Source: Mycobacteroides chelonae (lineage in GTDB: Bacteria; Actinomycetota; Actinomycetes; Mycobacteriales; Mycobacteriaceae). From it: a stretch of DNA of 64,000 nt. The stretch spans positions 992,001-1,056,000 of the forward strand of contig NZ_CP050145.1 of the NCBI RefSeq assembly GCF_016767715.1, read 5' to 3'. Below are positions 1 to 9,230 of the stretch, piece by piece. Numbering within the stretch: the stretch's first letter is position 1; each line of letters starts with the position of its first letter. Position numbers and translations under genes: made by a program. Under the pieces are notes generated by a model that was given only the letters and a program-made list of their open reading frames with translations, was not told where the DNA came from and did no database searches.

Positions 1-39
1 GTCAGTGCCCAGACCTTCTGCCTGGTGAAGTCCGCATGA
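1..39 (+). CDS. MmpS family protein, C-terminal end only
   Basis: The first 39 bases read in one frame as the last 12 codons of a protein ending [10 protein letters not shown] followed by TGA. Its stop overlaps the ATG of the MmpL gene in an ATGA arrangement. MmpS proteins are small membrane-anchored periplasmic partners of MmpL transporters and are usually encoded just upstream, so position and sequence both fit the C-terminus of MmpS. The rest of the gene lies off the left edge. The assignment relies mainly on context because only 12 residues are visible. Confidence 0.7.
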   Translation, partial: VSAQTFCLVKSA

Positions 40-2852
40 GTCGTAACCGCCATGTCGGCGAGCGTCCAGTGGTTGCCCGATTCCTGCGTTTGTTCCGCGT
101 CCCGGTCTTGCTGGGCTGGCTGGCGTTGACCGCCTTCGTGAACGTCGTCGTGCCCCAGCTGGAAGTGGTCGGCGAAATGCATTCGGTCTCCCTTACTCCT
201 GATGATGCGCCGTCGCTTCAGGCTATGAAGCTGATAGGCAAGGTCTTCCAGGAGTTCGAGTCCAACAGCTCGGCGATGATTGTGCTGGAGGGCGAGACAC
301 CGCTTGGCAGCGAGGCCCACAAGTACTACGCCGGTCTGATCAAGAAACTCGAATCAGACACTGAGCATGTCCAGCACGTCCAAGATTTCTGGGGTGACCC
401 GTTGACTGCCGCTGGCGTTCAGAGCGCGGACGGCAAGGCTGCTTACGCGCAGCTTTACCTTGCAGGCAATCAGGGCGAGGCGTTGGCCAATGAATCCGCG
501 CAGGCGGTTAAGAACGCGGTGGCCGCCGCGTCACCGCCGCCGGGTCTAAAGGTCTATGTCACCGGACAAGCAGCGCTACTCTCCGATCAGCAGCACGCTG
601 GCGATAAGAGTCTGCAGCTGGTCACCGCGATGACCATCGGCGTCATCGTGCTGATGTTGCTCCTCGTCTATCGCTCAATCGTCACGATGGTCGCTACGGT
701 CCTGTTGGTCTTGCTCGAATTGGCTGCGGCGAGGGGTGTCGTGGCGTTTCTTGGCTACTACGGGCTAATTGGGCTCTCGACCTTCGCGGTCAATTTGCTC
801 ACGCTGCTCGCGATCGCGGCAGGCACCGACTATGTAATCTTCCTCCTCGGCCGCTATCACGAAGCGCGTCAATGCGGACAAGACCGTGAGAACGCCTTCT
901 ACACCATGTATCGAGGCACTGCCCACGTGATCCTTGGCTCAGGCACGACGGTTGCGGGCGCGACCCTGTGTCTCAGTTTCACCCGATTGCCCTATTTCCA
1001 GAGTCTCGGCGTGCCCCTAGCTGTGGGGATGCTTTCGGTGACTGTGGCCGCACTCACCTTGGCTCCGGCAGTGATCTCGCTGGCGAGCCGGTTCGGCCTC
1101 TTGGACCCCAAACGCGCGTTGCGCACCCGCAGTTGGCGCCGGATTGGCACCGCCATTGTCCGCTGGCCAGGCCCAATCCTGGCGGTGTCTCTCGCGGCGG
1201 CCTTGATTGGTTTGCTGGCACTGCCGTCTTACAAGACTAGTTATGACGACCGCAGATACATGCCAGCGGATATGGAAGCCAACGAGGGCTACATTGCTCT
1301 CGAGCGCCACATGTCCTCAGCTCGCCTGAACCCAGAATTATTGATGATCCAGGCCGATCGCGATCTGCGTAATTCTACGGACATGCTCATCATCGAACGG
1401 ATCGCAAAGGCTGTCTTCCATATGCCGGGCATCGCCCGCGTACAGACCATCACCCGGCCGATGGGCACCCCGATCGAACACACCTCCATCCCGTACCAGC
1501 TCAGTAGCCAGGGCGGCAGCCAACTGACCCGCTCCTACTCGCAGGACCGCACGGCAGATCTTCTGGGGCAGGCCGACAGCATCTCCAAGAGCATCGACCG
1601 ACTGCGACGACAAATGGCGCTACAACAGCAAAGCGCAGCCAATCAAGCCGAGCAGAGCAAGGCTTACGCTAATCTCGTTCCGATCATCGCTGATCTGCGT
1701 GACAAGATCGCCAACATCGACGATGTCCTGCGGCCGATACGCAACTACTTCTACTGGGAACCGCACTGCTTCGACATCCCCTTTTGCTCCGCGCTTCGAG
1801 GACTATTCGATGCCATCGACAGTATCGACGAGCTCTCCGATCAATTCGGAAACATCACGGCCAGCCTTAACAAACTTGATACCGTACAACGCCAACTCGA
1901 CGCATTACTTCCCCCGCAAATTCCTAGCCAGGAAGCCGATCTCAAGCGGGCGCTGACCAACTACGCAACCCAGAAGGGCCAACAGGATCTACAGAACGCG
2001 CAACAGGAGAACTCGAATGCAATGGGTCTAGCATTCGACCAATCCAAGAACGACGATTCGTTCTACCTACCACCAGAGGTATTCGACAATCCCGAATTCA
2101 AACGAGGCCTCAAACAATTCGTCTCACCCGATGGCAAATCTGTACGATTCATCATCTCCCATCAAGGAGACCCCGCGACGCCGGAGGGCATCTCACGCAT
2201 CCCTCAGATAAAAAATGCGGCCTTCGAGGCCATCAAGGGAACACCCCTGGAAACCTCAAAGATCTACCTGGGGGGCACCGCAGCAACCTATAAAGATATG
2301 CAAGAGGGCTCGAACTACGATCTCGTGATCGCCGCCGTTTCGGCGCTATGCTTGATCTTCATCGTCATGCTCATCATCACGCGGGCACCCATGGCCGCCT
2401 TGGTGATCGTAGGCACGGTACTGCTGTCGCTCGCCGCCTCATTCGGACTCTCGGTCCTGCTATGGCAACACATCATCGGGCTCGAACTGCACTGGATGAT
2501 CCTCGGAATGTCGGTGATCATCCTGCTAGCTGTGGGATCTGACTACAACCTGCTTCTGGTGTCCCGCTTCCTAGAGGAACGCTCCGCTGGCGCAAAAACC
2601 GGAATCATACGGTCGATGGCCGGTACCGGCAGTGTCGTGACCTCCGCAGGACTGGTGTTCGCCTTCACTATGATGTCGTTCGCAATAGGCGACCTGCGGG
2701 TCATGGCTCAGGTCGGGACTACCATCGGCCTCGGATTGCTCTTCGACACATTGGTCGTGCGCTCATTCATGACGCCGGCCATCGCCGCGCTTATGAAACG
2801 CTGGTTCTGGTGGCCTCAGAACGTTCGTATTCGGTCCGCATCGCCGCAGTGA
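36..2852 (+). CDS. MmpL family RND transporter
   Basis: A 938-residue inner-membrane RND exporter of the mycobacterial MmpL family, which moves lipids, siderophores or drugs using the proton gradient. It has the two-fold RND layout. A first membrane segment (about residues 20-40) precedes a periplasmic domain, then a membrane bundle at about 195-350 containing [12 protein letters not shown]; a second, Gln-rich periplasmic domain at about 400-745 precedes a second bundle with [12 protein letters not shown]. The proton-relay aspartates are D265 and D836. Length is normal for an MmpL4-type member. It is translationally coupled to the MmpS upstream and followed 12 bases later by a TetR regulator that probably controls it. 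The substrate cannot be read from the sequence. Confidence 0.95.
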   Translation: MSRNRHVGERPVVARFLRLFRVPVLLGWLALTAFVNVVVPQLEVVGEMHSVSLTPDDAPSLQAMKLIGKVFQEFESNSSAMIVLEGETPLGSEAHKYYAGLIKKLESDTEHVQHVQDFWGDPLTAAGVQSADGKAAYAQLYLAGNQGEALANESAQAVKNAVAAASPPPGLKVYVTGQAALLSDQQHAGDKSLQLVTAMTIGVIVLMLLLVYRSIVTMVATVLLVLLELAAARGVVAFLGYYGLIGLSTFAVNLLTLLAIAAGTDYVIFLLGRYHEARQCGQDRENAFYTMYRGTAHVILGSGTTVAGATLCLSFTRLPYFQSLGVPLAVGMLSVTVAALTLAPAVISLASRFGLLDPKRALRTRSWRRIGTAIVRWPGPILAVSLAAALIGLLALPSYKTSYDDRRYMPADMEANEGYIALERHMSSARLNPELLMIQADRDLRNSTDMLIIERIAKAVFHMPGIARVQTITRPMGTPIEHTSIPYQLSSQGGSQLTRSYSQDRTADLLGQADSISKSIDRLRRQMALQQQSAANQAEQSKAYANLVPIIADLRDKIANIDDVLRPIRNYFYWEPHCFDIPFCSALRGLFDAIDSIDELSDQFGNITASLNKLDTVQRQLDALLPPQIPSQEADLKRALTNYATQKGQQDLQNAQQENSNAMGLAFDQSKNDDSFYLPPEVFDNPEFKRGLKQFVSPDGKSVRFIISHQGDPATPEGISRIPQIKNAAFEAIKGTPLETSKIYLGGTAATYKDMQEGSNYDLVIAAVSALCLIFIVMLIITRAPMAALVIVGTVLLSLAASFGLSVLLWQHIIGLELHWMILGMSVIILLAVGSDYNLLLVSRFLEERSAGAKTGIIRSMAGTGSVVTSAGLVFAFTMMSFAIGDLRVMAQVGTTIGLGLLFDTLVVRSFMTPAIAALMKRWFWWPQNVRIRSASPQ

Positions 2853-2864
2853 CGTAGGAGCTGC

Positions 2865-3614
2865 TTGGTGCAGCTAGAAAACCCGGTGGCAGTTCGCTCG
2901 AGGTGGGCCGTGCGGCCAGTTGACCTGCGATATGCTCGTTTCGTGCGTGAACAGGACTTTCAGCGCGCGCGGACGGACGAAGACAAGCATCGAAGAGCTT
3001 CCGCGATGCTTGACGCGGCTCGCTCGCTGGCCAATGAAGTTGGCGTCGCATCGGTGACTTTGACTGCGCTCGCTGATCGGGCAGGTATCCACCACTCCGC
3101 GGTCCGCCGCTATTACAGTTCGTATAAGGAAGTCCTTCTTTTGCTCGGGCAGGAGCGCTGGGAGCAATGGGCTTGTCGTGTTTGCGAGCGTCTCGACGCG
3201 AAACAAAGCGCCCCGCCCGGCGAGATCGCCAGGATTCTGGCAGCAGAGCTGGCAGCTGATCCGTTGTTCTGCGACCTGTTAACCAACTTGCCTTTACATC
3301 TTGAACGTGAAGTGCCCGCCAAGCAAGTGCTGCAATTCCGCGTATCCACTCTCAAATCGATAGAGGCGATCGCACGGGCACTTCGGAGAACGTGTCTCCT
3401 ATTCGATGACCAGGCAGCCATTGATGTGGTGGCCACGGCGTGCGCACTTGCCGCCATCTTCTGGCAAACCGCGAACCCTCCCGCGGAGCTGGCGGAAGTC
3501 CTGGGGTCAGAGAATTTGCCAAGCACCTGGAACATGGATTTTCTTCCGGCGCTCACCAGGGTGTTAAGCGCCACTTGTGTCGGACTGGCCGTACGGTCCG
3601 CAGGCGGTCTGTGA
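2865..3614 (+). CDS. TetR family transcriptional regulator
   Basis: A 249-residue TetR/AcrR-type repressor. The N-terminal helix-turn-helix lies at about residues 50-92, with the recognition helix near IHHSAVRRYYSSYKE. The rest is a helical ligand-binding domain with no recognisable ligand signature. The TTG start at 2865 is taken because TAGGAG sits 6 bases before it; GTG codons at 2868 and 2943 are alternatives, and the later one would remove an unusual 26-residue lead. It follows mmpL in the same direction, so local control of the MmpS/MmpL operon is the simplest inference. Confidence 0.85.
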   Translation: MVQLENPVAVRSRWAVRPVDLRYARFVREQDFQRARTDEDKHRRASAMLDAARSLANEVGVASVTLTALADRAGIHHSAVRRYYSSYKEVLLLLGQERWEQWACRVCERLDAKQSAPPGEIARILAAELAADPLFCDLLTNLPLHLEREVPAKQVLQFRVSTLKSIEAIARALRRTCLLFDDQAAIDVVATACALAAIFWQTANPPAELAEVLGSENLPSTWNMDFLPALTRVLSATCVGLAVRSAGGL

Positions 3615-3621
3615 TATCGAG

Positions 3622-3882
3622 TCAGCGCATGCGCCGACGGCGGTCTTCTTCGCTCAGGCCGCCCCAGGTGCCATAAGGTTCTTTACCGTCGATGGCGAAT
3701 AGTCTGCATCTCAGAATGACAGGACAGCTCGCGCAGACTTCCCGCGCTCGTTGTTGGCGCAGGCGCCGCGCACTTCCCCGTTCCCAGTCGGGGTGAAAGA
3801 ATAGTTCGGGATCGGCATTACGACACAAAGCATCGGCTTGCCATCCGTGATCTTTGATAGCAAACCAGGGTGATATGTTCAT
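3622..3882 (-). CDS. WhiB family iron-sulfur transcription factor
   Basis: An 86-residue Wbl protein. The four cluster ligands are C20, C50, C53 and C59 (C-x29-C-x2-C-x5-C), followed by the GTWGGL turn and a basic tail EEDRRRRMR that contacts DNA. Wbl proteins bind a 4Fe-4S cluster, sense redox or nitric oxide and work with the principal sigma factor. The ATG at 3882 is chosen because AAGGAG lies 10 bases upstream; an in-frame ATG at 3948 lacks this signal. It is convergent with the TetR gene, only 7 bases apart. The subclass is uncertain: it lacks the AT-hook of WhiB7. Confidence 0.9.
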   Translation of the reverse strand: MNISPWFAIKDHGWQADALCRNADPELFFHPDWERGSARRLRQQRAREVCASCPVILRCRLFAIDGKEPYGTWGGLSEEDRRRRMR

Positions 3883-4567
3883 GTTGTTCAGACTCCTTGT
3901 ACTGGACTTGCCATTGATCTCCTCTGGTAGTCGGCTGTCGGCTAGCAAGGTCGGTGTATTGGGCCGACCCTTGACCGAGGAAGAAAGCGATTTTCACTCA
4001 ATGGTTTTGTCGGGCCGATACGACGCTCACCTGCATCACGGCCAGCCTTTTTCACGCTTTTTCGCCGTAGTAATCGGAAGCTCGGGATGCGCAGTGCTCG
4101 AGACTCTCCTTCGCAATACGGCGGCTTTGAGAACGCGCCTGAGGATCGGGCGTGGGCGACACATGGCGCGATATCCCAGTGGATCACCTACATCAGAATA
4201 CTATGACTATTCCAATAGCCATGCGATCTGTAGACGCTGCGCAACGCTTCATGTTCGGAGATGTTCAGTTGGCGCAGGTTGGGTCGTTTCTGCTACTTGC
4301 TCTGGACGACGGTTGGTGGCGCGCCGGTGGCGCCTGCGCGCCCCAATGAGTTCTGTGGGGCGCGTGTGAGTGGGCGGCGGGGAGGTGGGTGCTCTGGAGG
4401 ACTTGAACCTCGACCATCTATCCCGACCGCCGCATCCCGCTGACCATTGGCGTCATGTGCGCGCGCCATGATGCGATTTTGGCCGCGGCGCGGCACTGGA
4501 TTGGGACACGGGTTGACCGTCCGGCGCGATGATGTGGAGGCTGCCGGCCCGGGGTGCCGAAAGCTGC
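3883..4567. other. Intergenic stretch without a supported gene
   Basis: About 685 bases between whiB and the ClC gene. Open frames exist on both strands, but they mutually overlap, lack ribosome sites and show no recognisable domain. At 4396-4412 the minus strand reads GAGG-TTCAAGT-CCTC, which looks like a tRNA T-arm, but no complete tRNA can be folded around it. The whiB promoter must lie near 3883-3990. Confidence 0.5.
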
Positions 4568-4588
4568 AGTATGCAACTGTTGCATACT
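4568..4588. promoter_or_regulatory. Perfect 21-bp palindrome, operator-like
   Basis: Two 10-base arms, AGTATGCAAC and its exact complement, flank a single central T just upstream of the likely ClC start. The core TATGCAA also occurs in near-palindromes at 8284-8296 and 9157-9169, next to genes beside the MarR regulator at 9231. A MarR-type operator controlling the ClC gene is inferred. Confidence 0.65.
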
Positions 4589-4591
4589 CCG

Positions 4592-5974
4592 ATGATGACC
4601 GGAGTCTGCTCGTCTGCGCTCGGCATTGCCGCGTCTGTGCAAATCTGGCTGGGACGGTGGCGCCACGGTGGGATGCTGATGGTGACAACGGCGCTAGGCG
4701 TTGGTGCCATCACAGGCTTGGGGGCGGTCGGATTCCGTTGGCTGATAATCTTTTTCACCCGATTGTTCACCGGAGTCGAGGACTACTCAGCTTTGGGGCG
4801 AGTGCCGAGCGCGCAGTGGCCGGCGCTGGGCTTGTGGTTTCTGTTGTTATCCCCGATGGTCGCGGGAGCTATTTATGGACCCATCGTGCATCATTTTGCG
4901 CCGGAGGCTCGTGGTCACGGGGTACCGGAGGTGATGTTCGCCGTCGCCCGCGGTGGAGGTCGGATCGCGCCGCAGGTCACGATCGTCAAGGCATTGGCCT
5001 CAGCGTTGTGTATTGGTGGCGGTGGGTCGGTAGGACGAGAAGGGCCGATCGTCCAAATTGGTGCCGCGGCGGGCTCAGCGGTGGGGCAGGTGCTGCGCCT
5101 CGATGGTCGGCGATTGCAGCTTTTGCTCGCTTGCGGTGCTGCAGGAGGTATTTCGGCCACTTTCAATGCTCCGCTGGCGGGGGTGTTCTTTGCTCTCGAG
5201 CTGATCTTGTGCAGCCTGGATGCCGAGTCCGCCGGGGTAGTCCTGCTTTCAAGTGTGGCAGCAGCAGTGGTAGGACGCGCCCTCATGGGCGATCATCCAT
5301 TCCTGTCGCTACCAGGATTCAGTGTGCAGCGCCCGTTCGAGTATCTGCTCTACGGACTGCTCGGTGTCGGCGCCGGTGTGGTGGCCGCTGCCTTCTCGAA
5401 GGTTCTGTATTGGGTAGAGGACGCCTGTGACTGGATCTGGCGCGGGCCTCAATGGGCGCGACCGGCCGTCGGCGGAGTCGTCCTTGGCGCCTTGCTGGTC
5501 GCGCTGCCACAAATGTATGGAGTGGGCTATCCGGTCCTGCGCAATGCCGTCAGCGGACACTATGCGATCACCATGTTGGTGGTGCTCCTGCTCGGCAAGA
5601 TCTTCGCGACGAGTCTGACCATCGGCATCGGCGGCTCCGGCGGCATCTTCGCCCCTACGCTATTCATTGGCGCGATGGCTGGCAGTGCCTTCGGTCAGAC
5701 GATTCACCAGCTGGACCCGGCGCTGAGTGTGGTTGCCAGTTCCTATGCCTTGATAGGCATGGGAGCACTGCTGGGCGGTGCGACCGGCGCCCCGATCACC
5801 GCGGTAGTGACGTTGTTCGAGCTGACCGGCCAATACTCGATCATTCTTCCCCTGATGATCGCGGTCTCCTTAGCCACCTTCACAGCCCGCATGCTCGGTG
5901 AGCACACCATCTACACCGCCAAACTGTGGCGCCGCGGCATCACACTGAATGACACCGCTGGCCGTCACCTCTAG
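4592..5974 (+). CDS. ClC family chloride channel / Cl-/H+ antiporter
   Basis: A 460-residue multi-spanning ClC protein. Diagnostic motifs are GGGSVGREGP with the gating glutamate at residue 150, and GIGGSGGIFAPTLFIGA for anion coordination near the pore. ClC proteins of this length without CBS domains are usually membrane chloride channels or proton-coupled antiporters acting in acid or ionic stress. An in-frame ATG at 4571 would extend it by 7 residues but lies inside the perfect palindrome at 4568-4588, so the ATG at 4592 is preferred; neither has a strong ribosome site. The palindrome suggests control by the MarR regulator encoded at 9231. Confidence 0.9.
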   Translation: MMTGVCSSALGIAASVQIWLGRWRHGGMLMVTTALGVGAITGLGAVGFRWLIIFFTRLFTGVEDYSALGRVPSAQWPALGLWFLLLSPMVAGAIYGPIVHHFAPEARGHGVPEVMFAVARGGGRIAPQVTIVKALASALCIGGGGSVGREGPIVQIGAAAGSAVGQVLRLDGRRLQLLLACGAAGGISATFNAPLAGVFFALELILCSLDAESAGVVLLSSVAAAVVGRALMGDHPFLSLPGFSVQRPFEYLLYGLLGVGAGVVAAAFSKVLYWVEDACDWIWRGPQWARPAVGGVVLGALLVALPQMYGVGYPVLRNAVSGHYAITMLVVLLLGKIFATSLTIGIGGSGGIFAPTLFIGAMAGSAFGQTIHQLDPALSVVASSYALIGMGALLGGATGAPITAVVTLFELTGQYSIILPLMIAVSLATFTARMLGEHTIYTAKLWRRGITLNDTAGRHL

Positions 5975-6027
5975 CCAGCGCAGGCGCCGCGTTTGAATAG
6001 AAGGTGGCAGAACAGATCTCGTGACGC

Positions 6028-6300
6028 CTACTGGCGGGGTACTTCTGGGGCATTGGCCGTGGGCCAGGGGATGTCCCGAGCGCTAGGAAACTCGCGGTGT
6101 AGCTCGTCGATGAGCCGGTGCGCTTCGTACAGGTCTTTTCGCAACGCTATGAGATGACGGCGTCGATGTCTGGCTGCGGTGGGCCTGACGGGAGCATTCC
6201 GGCGCTCAGTCTCGACGATCGATTGAGATACCTCGTTGACATGCTCGTAGAGCGAAGTCAGTAGCACGTGCGCCTGTGCGGCAGAACGATCCTCGATCAT
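6028..6300 (-). CDS. Small hypothetical protein
   Basis: A 90-residue protein of mostly helical, charged composition with a basic centre (RHRRRHLIALRKDLYEAHRLIDELHREF), and no signal peptide or membrane segment. I recognise no family. The frame is open with sensible amino-acid usage and third-codon GC bias, but there is no clear ribosome site before 6300. It is followed on the same strand by nothing closer than the ClC gene, with which it is convergent. A DNA-binding or coiled-coil role is possible, but nothing in the sequence establishes it. Confidence 0.55.
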   Translation of the reverse strand: MIEDRSAAQAHVLLTSLYEHVNEVSQSIVETERRNAPVRPTAARHRRRHLIALRKDLYEAHRLIDELHREFPSARDIPWPTANAPEVPRQ

Positions 6301-6375
6301 CGGGTGTTCGTTACATGTGCTCGCGTTGATCCGGAGCGGGATTTCATTTCGCGTGTTGTCGTGGGTGTTTACCTG

Positions 6376-6594
6376 CTAGCGGAACATTCGCTTGAGCGCC
6401 CACAGCTCGGCATCTAGCGCGGCTATGCCGTGCCGAATCGCGGCGATATCTTCAGGACTCATCTGCTGGGGACTGAGGTAGGCGCGGCGCCCTTCTATGC
6501 CGACAGCGCTACCTTCGAGTATGCCGGCAAGGGCTCGGCCCGGGGCGGAGTTCGGCGCTGTCTCTGGGTTGGGGGTGCTTTGTTTAGCGGGCAT
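6376..6594 (-). CDS. Small hypothetical protein
   Basis: A 72-residue protein with a Pro/Ala-rich N-terminus and a helical C-terminal half (SPEDIAAIRHGIAALDAELWALKRMF). No family is recognised. The ATG at 6594 has AAAGG about 9 bases upstream, which supports a real gene. It lies between the 90-residue hypothetical gene and the thioredoxin-like lipoprotein gene, all on the minus strand, so it may belong to the transcript that starts at the methyltransferase. Confidence 0.55.
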   Translation of the reverse strand: MPAKQSTPNPETAPNSAPGRALAGILEGSAVGIEGRRAYLSPQQMSPEDIAAIRHGIAALDAELWALKRMFR

Positions 6595-6639
6595 GAGGTG
6601 GCCTTTCGTATAGGTGAACGGATGGACTCCGGCGGTGGG

Positions 6640-7179
6640 TCAAGCGTCGTTGAGCTTGTTGACTTGTTTTGTTAAATCGTGCTGTGACAATGGTTTTTTG
6701 GCGGTGTTTATGACGCCGCCTTCGGTGATGAAGGCGTATGCAGGTGACTGGGTGATACCGAAGCGGCTCGATATGTTCGTGCTGGTGTCGATGACCTGTG
6801 TGAACTCCATGGGGTGATTGCGTATAAACGCCCGCAGATCTGTAGCACTGGCTTTGATTCCGACCCCGACGAAGGTGATGCCTGGATGCTTGGCGGCCGC
6901 GGCTCGCACGATCGTGGCCTGTGACTTACACGCGGCGCAGGAAGGTTCCCAGAACCACAACACGGTCGGCTTGCCCCACAAGTCTTCTCCGGAAAACCCG
7001 CCTCCGTCCAGTGATTGGGCGATGAACTGCAGCTGCCAGGGCACCAGCGGCTCTGCGGTCAGTGTTGATGCGTGCGGGTTAGCCGCGGGCAGCTGCTGGG
7101 ACGTAAACAGTGTGCGGGCAGGCGAGCATCCGGTTGCGAGAATTACGATGGCGACGAGAGTTATTGCGCTGTTTTTCAA
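6640..7179 (-). CDS. TlpA/ResA-like thioredoxin-fold lipoprotein (copy A)
   Basis: A 179-residue exported lipoprotein with signal peptide and lipobox LATGC (C18). The thioredoxin-fold domain carries the redox motif C81-A-A-C84 in FWEPSCAACKS and the cis-Pro region ITQSPAYAFI. Proteins like this sit outside the membrane and reduce or oxidise cysteines of exported substrates. The TTG start at 7179 has AGGAAAG 10 bases upstream. It lies 46 bases downstream of a methyltransferase gene; the same two-gene order recurs at 16475-17859, where the paralog lacks both cysteines. The substrate is unknown. Confidence 0.88.
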   Translation of the reverse strand: MKNSAITLVAIVILATGCSPARTLFTSQQLPAANPHASTLTAEPLVPWQLQFIAQSLDGGGFSGEDLWGKPTVLWFWEPSCAACKSQATIVRAAAAKHPGITFVGVGIKASATDLRAFIRNHPMEFTQVIDTSTNISSRFGITQSPAYAFITEGGVINTAKKPLSQHDLTKQVNKLNDA

Positions 7180-7225
7180 GGTGATTCAGCTTTCCTAGCT
7201 AGTTCTAGACTTATCGTGCGATGAG

Positions 7226-8089
7226 CTAGCGTTGGGCAATCACCGCCCGTTCGATCTCTGAAACAGGTAGGTCGCGGTGCGCAGGTCGCAGGTAGCGCTG
7301 CAAATATTCTGCTGCGCCCACATGTAGAAGCAGATCCCAGTCGTACTCGGCGAGAAACTCTGCGACTTGTTCTGGATGTAGACCGAAGTGCCACAACTGT
7401 TGTTGTGTCACAAATTCGTCGTATCCAGCGCGCGCACCGTACATGGCGAACCCGTCCACAAATGCTTTACGCAGGAAGGTGAACGCTAAGCGGCTCCCCG
7501 GTGCCAACGCGAGCATGTGCCGCAGCGTGCGTCGCACAGTAGCTTCAGTCAGATACATCGACACGGCTTCCCAGATCACAAACGCGCGCATATCCAGGTC
7601 AAATCCACTGTCCGACAGACATTTCGTCATGTTCTCGGTTGCTAGGTCGGCAGCAACATATGTCGCATGTCGGGGGATGTATCCGAAACGACGCGCCGCC
7701 ACCTGCTGCTTACGGATGCTGTTGGCTGGCAGATCGACCTCCCAGACCGGGACACCGGTCAACTGCGGTATCCGGTACAAACGCGTATCGAACCCGCCGC
7801 CCAGGATGATCACCGCATCAAGTCCGTCGGCAAGGGCCTCGATGAGCTGCTCATCGATGTACCGCTTGCGGCATAGCACGCCAGCCCACCCGCCGCAGAT
7901 CTTCTTCTCCGTTGCGGCAATCATCGCCCGCCGCACCGGTGCCCGGCGTGTGGCCAGAGCTTTCAGATGTAACGCGGGAGGCAGCAGACGAATCGCGTAC
8001 GGGTCGATGATCAGCGGTGAGCTCTCGTACTGCTCGGTGGCCAGGACCGAGGCAGAACCGTAGACGCCGTATCCCACCGCCGAACTCAT
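7226..8089 (-). CDS. Class I SAM-dependent methyltransferase, Ppm1/TCMP type (copy A)
   Basis: A 287-residue methyltransferase of the family annotated as leucine carboxyl methyltransferase/tetracenomycin polyketide methyltransferase-like, which is expanded in mycobacteria. The SAM-binding glycine-rich loop is ILGGGFDTRLYR, the acidic strand-2 motif is VWEVDLP, and IWEAVSMYLTE is the strand-4 signature. The ATG at 8089 is preferred over a GTG/ATG-rich upstream extension because the extension would translate the conserved leader element at 8124-8150. Copy B at 16475 is clearly paralogous, with about half the residues identical by eye. The methyl acceptor is unknown. Confidence 0.9.
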   Translation of the reverse strand: MSSAVGYGVYGSASVLATEQYESSPLIIDPYAIRLLPPALHLKALATRRAPVRRAMIAATEKKICGGWAGVLCRKRYIDEQLIEALADGLDAVIILGGGFDTRLYRIPQLTGVPVWEVDLPANSIRKQQVAARRFGYIPRHATYVAADLATENMTKCLSDSGFDLDMRAFVIWEAVSMYLTEATVRRTLRHMLALAPGSRLAFTFLRKAFVDGFAMYGARAGYDEFVTQQQLWHFGLHPEQVAEFLAEYDWDLLLHVGAAEYLQRYLRPAHRDLPVSEIERAVIAQR

Positions 8090-8123
8090 AGGCGCCCTCA
8101 GCTCTCTGATCGGTCGACTCAAT

Positions 8124-8150
8124 AACGCCGACCAGGCTTCCCGGCACACC
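8124..8150 (-). promoter_or_regulatory. Conserved 27-nt leader element (copy 1)
   Basis: On the minus strand this reads GGTGTGCCGGGAAGCCTGGT and then CGGCGTT, 35 bases before the methyltransferase A start. Near-identical copies lie before methyltransferase B (16416-16442) and the ABC-exporter operon (18630-18656); 23 of 27 positions agree in all three. The differences include non-synonymous positions in every frame that could be translated, which argues for selection on the nucleic acid. I cannot assign it to a known riboswitch class. Confidence 0.7.
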
Positions 8151-8283
8151 ACCGCATTCCTCACACGGCAGCGCTCACCCAGATCAGAGCAACGCAGGCG
8201 ATGTGTCCCTATCGCATCTGGCGTCACCATCAGCACTCGGTTCTGGCCGCTGCGCCGTGAATGCAGCCGCCAGATACGGTAGC

Positions 8284-8296
8284 AGTATGCAATACT
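8284..8296. promoter_or_regulatory. Near-palindrome AGTATGCAATACT, probable MarR site
   Basis: Arms AGTAT and ATACT surround GCA between the divergent methyltransferase A (minus) and lipoprotein (plus) genes. It shares the TATGCAA core with the perfect palindrome at 4568-4588 and the site at 9157-9169 before the MarR gene. Confidence 0.5.
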
Positions 8297-8354
8297 TTTT
8301 GTAGGTTATCTTTAGTGAAATCAGTGCTGGCCTGGGCGGACTGAGTGAAACCGC

Positions 8355-9005
8355 GTGGGTATCGATGAATTCGGAGGCGCAGGCTTGTCGCATTCGCCCG
8401 CTCCCGCAGCCCACATATTTGCGCGGCAGATCTCGGCCTTCCTGCAGCGACAGTGCCGCCTCGCCGCGGTCGGCGTGCTTGCCGGGGCGACCGCATGTTC
8501 ATCCCAATCCGCTCCCCTCAGCGGCCTGACAACCAATACCGTTGACAAAGAGCACCATTCGGTGACGCAGCTCGCAGCCAGTCGGCCGCAGGTTCAGAAG
8601 GCAGTGGTCGATTACCTGGAGAAGACAGTCAACGCGCTACCGATCGGGAGCTATCTCGATGGCGGCGCCATGCCGGTGGGCGGCCGCACTACGGCCTGTG
8701 TGGGCGCCAACGCCGCTAGCCCGGCGGTGCGCTTCGAGGTCTCCATGGCGGTCATGACATCGCCGCAGATGCAAGCGAACCAAATTGCCTCCAGAACGCA
8801 GGCCCTGTGGCGCAGCTGGGGTGCGCAGGTCAACGAGGACCCAAGCGCCGCGGGGTGGTCGGCGGACACGGCGGGCTATCGCCTCCATATCGCCGCTGAT
8901 GCCGGAGCCCCACAACCGACGGTGTCTGTGGCATCGATCTGCTTCCCCGATGACCCGATCCTGCGGGATCTGCCTTTTCCCGGCATCATCAGCCACTCGG
9001 CCTGA
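8355..9005 (+). CDS. Putative exported lipoprotein, function unknown
   Basis: Up to 216 residues. A hydrophobic stretch ends in a lipobox GATAC (C48), so the mature protein would be anchored outside the membrane. The exact start is unclear: GTG at 8355 gives a long, polar lead, and a later TTG or GTG would give a more usual signal peptide. The mature part has two spaced cysteines (TTACVGA and ASICFPD) and resembles small mycobacterial lipoproteins of unknown role. It is divergent from methyltransferase A, with a shared TATGCAA site between them, and ends before a strong terminator hairpin. Confidence 0.7.
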   Translation: MGIDEFGGAGLSHSPAPAAHIFARQISAFLQRQCRLAAVGVLAGATACSSQSAPLSGLTTNTVDKEHHSVTQLAASRPQVQKAVVDYLEKTVNALPIGSYLDGGAMPVGGRTTACVGANAASPAVRFEVSMAVMTSPQMQANQIASRTQALWRSWGAQVNEDPSAAGWSADTAGYRLHIAADAGAPQPTVSVASICFPDDPILRDLPFPGIISHSA

Positions 9006-9050
9006 CGCCGACACCTTGACGGCCCGTGCACAAGGCGCGAAACCGGCCGG

Positions 9051-9099
9051 GGGCGCTGGCGGGCCTCTCCGTCGCACCAGGTAATACCCGCCAGCGCCC
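9051..9099 (+). terminator. Strong hairpin after the lipoprotein gene
   Basis: A perfect 13-base stem (GGGCGCTGGCGGG at 9051-9063 pairing with 9087-9099) with a 23-base loop. There is no T-run, as is usual in mycobacteria. It separates the lipoprotein gene from marR. Confidence 0.6.
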
Positions 9100-9156
9100 T
9101 GTACCGGCCACGCATCCATACGTCGCGTCAGCGCGCGGCCAGAGGCATACACTAGC

Positions 9157-9169
9157 ACTATGCAATAGT
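9157..9169. promoter_or_regulatory. Near-palindrome ACTATGCAATAGT before marR
   Basis: Arms ACTAT and ATAGT flank GCA about 62 bases before the MarR start, followed by a second AT-rich stretch (GGTATTGTATTG). It has the same architecture as the site at 8284-8296, which suggests autoregulation by the MarR protein. Confidence 0.5.
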
Positions 9170-9230
9170 TACCGTGCGGTATTGTATTGCTCGGCTGGGT
9201 GTTGATGGGCTGCCCTGAAAGGGAGACGGT

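Noticed and set aside
4388..4460. A complete tRNA gene on the minus strand
   Set aside because: Only a T-arm and acceptor-like end can be drawn; no matching 5' acceptor strand or anticodon stem is found.
4447..5430. A 327-codon frame overlapping the ClC gene
   Set aside because: It is Arg/Gly/Cys-rich with no recognisable motif, whereas the ClC frame has both diagnostic anion-channel motifs.
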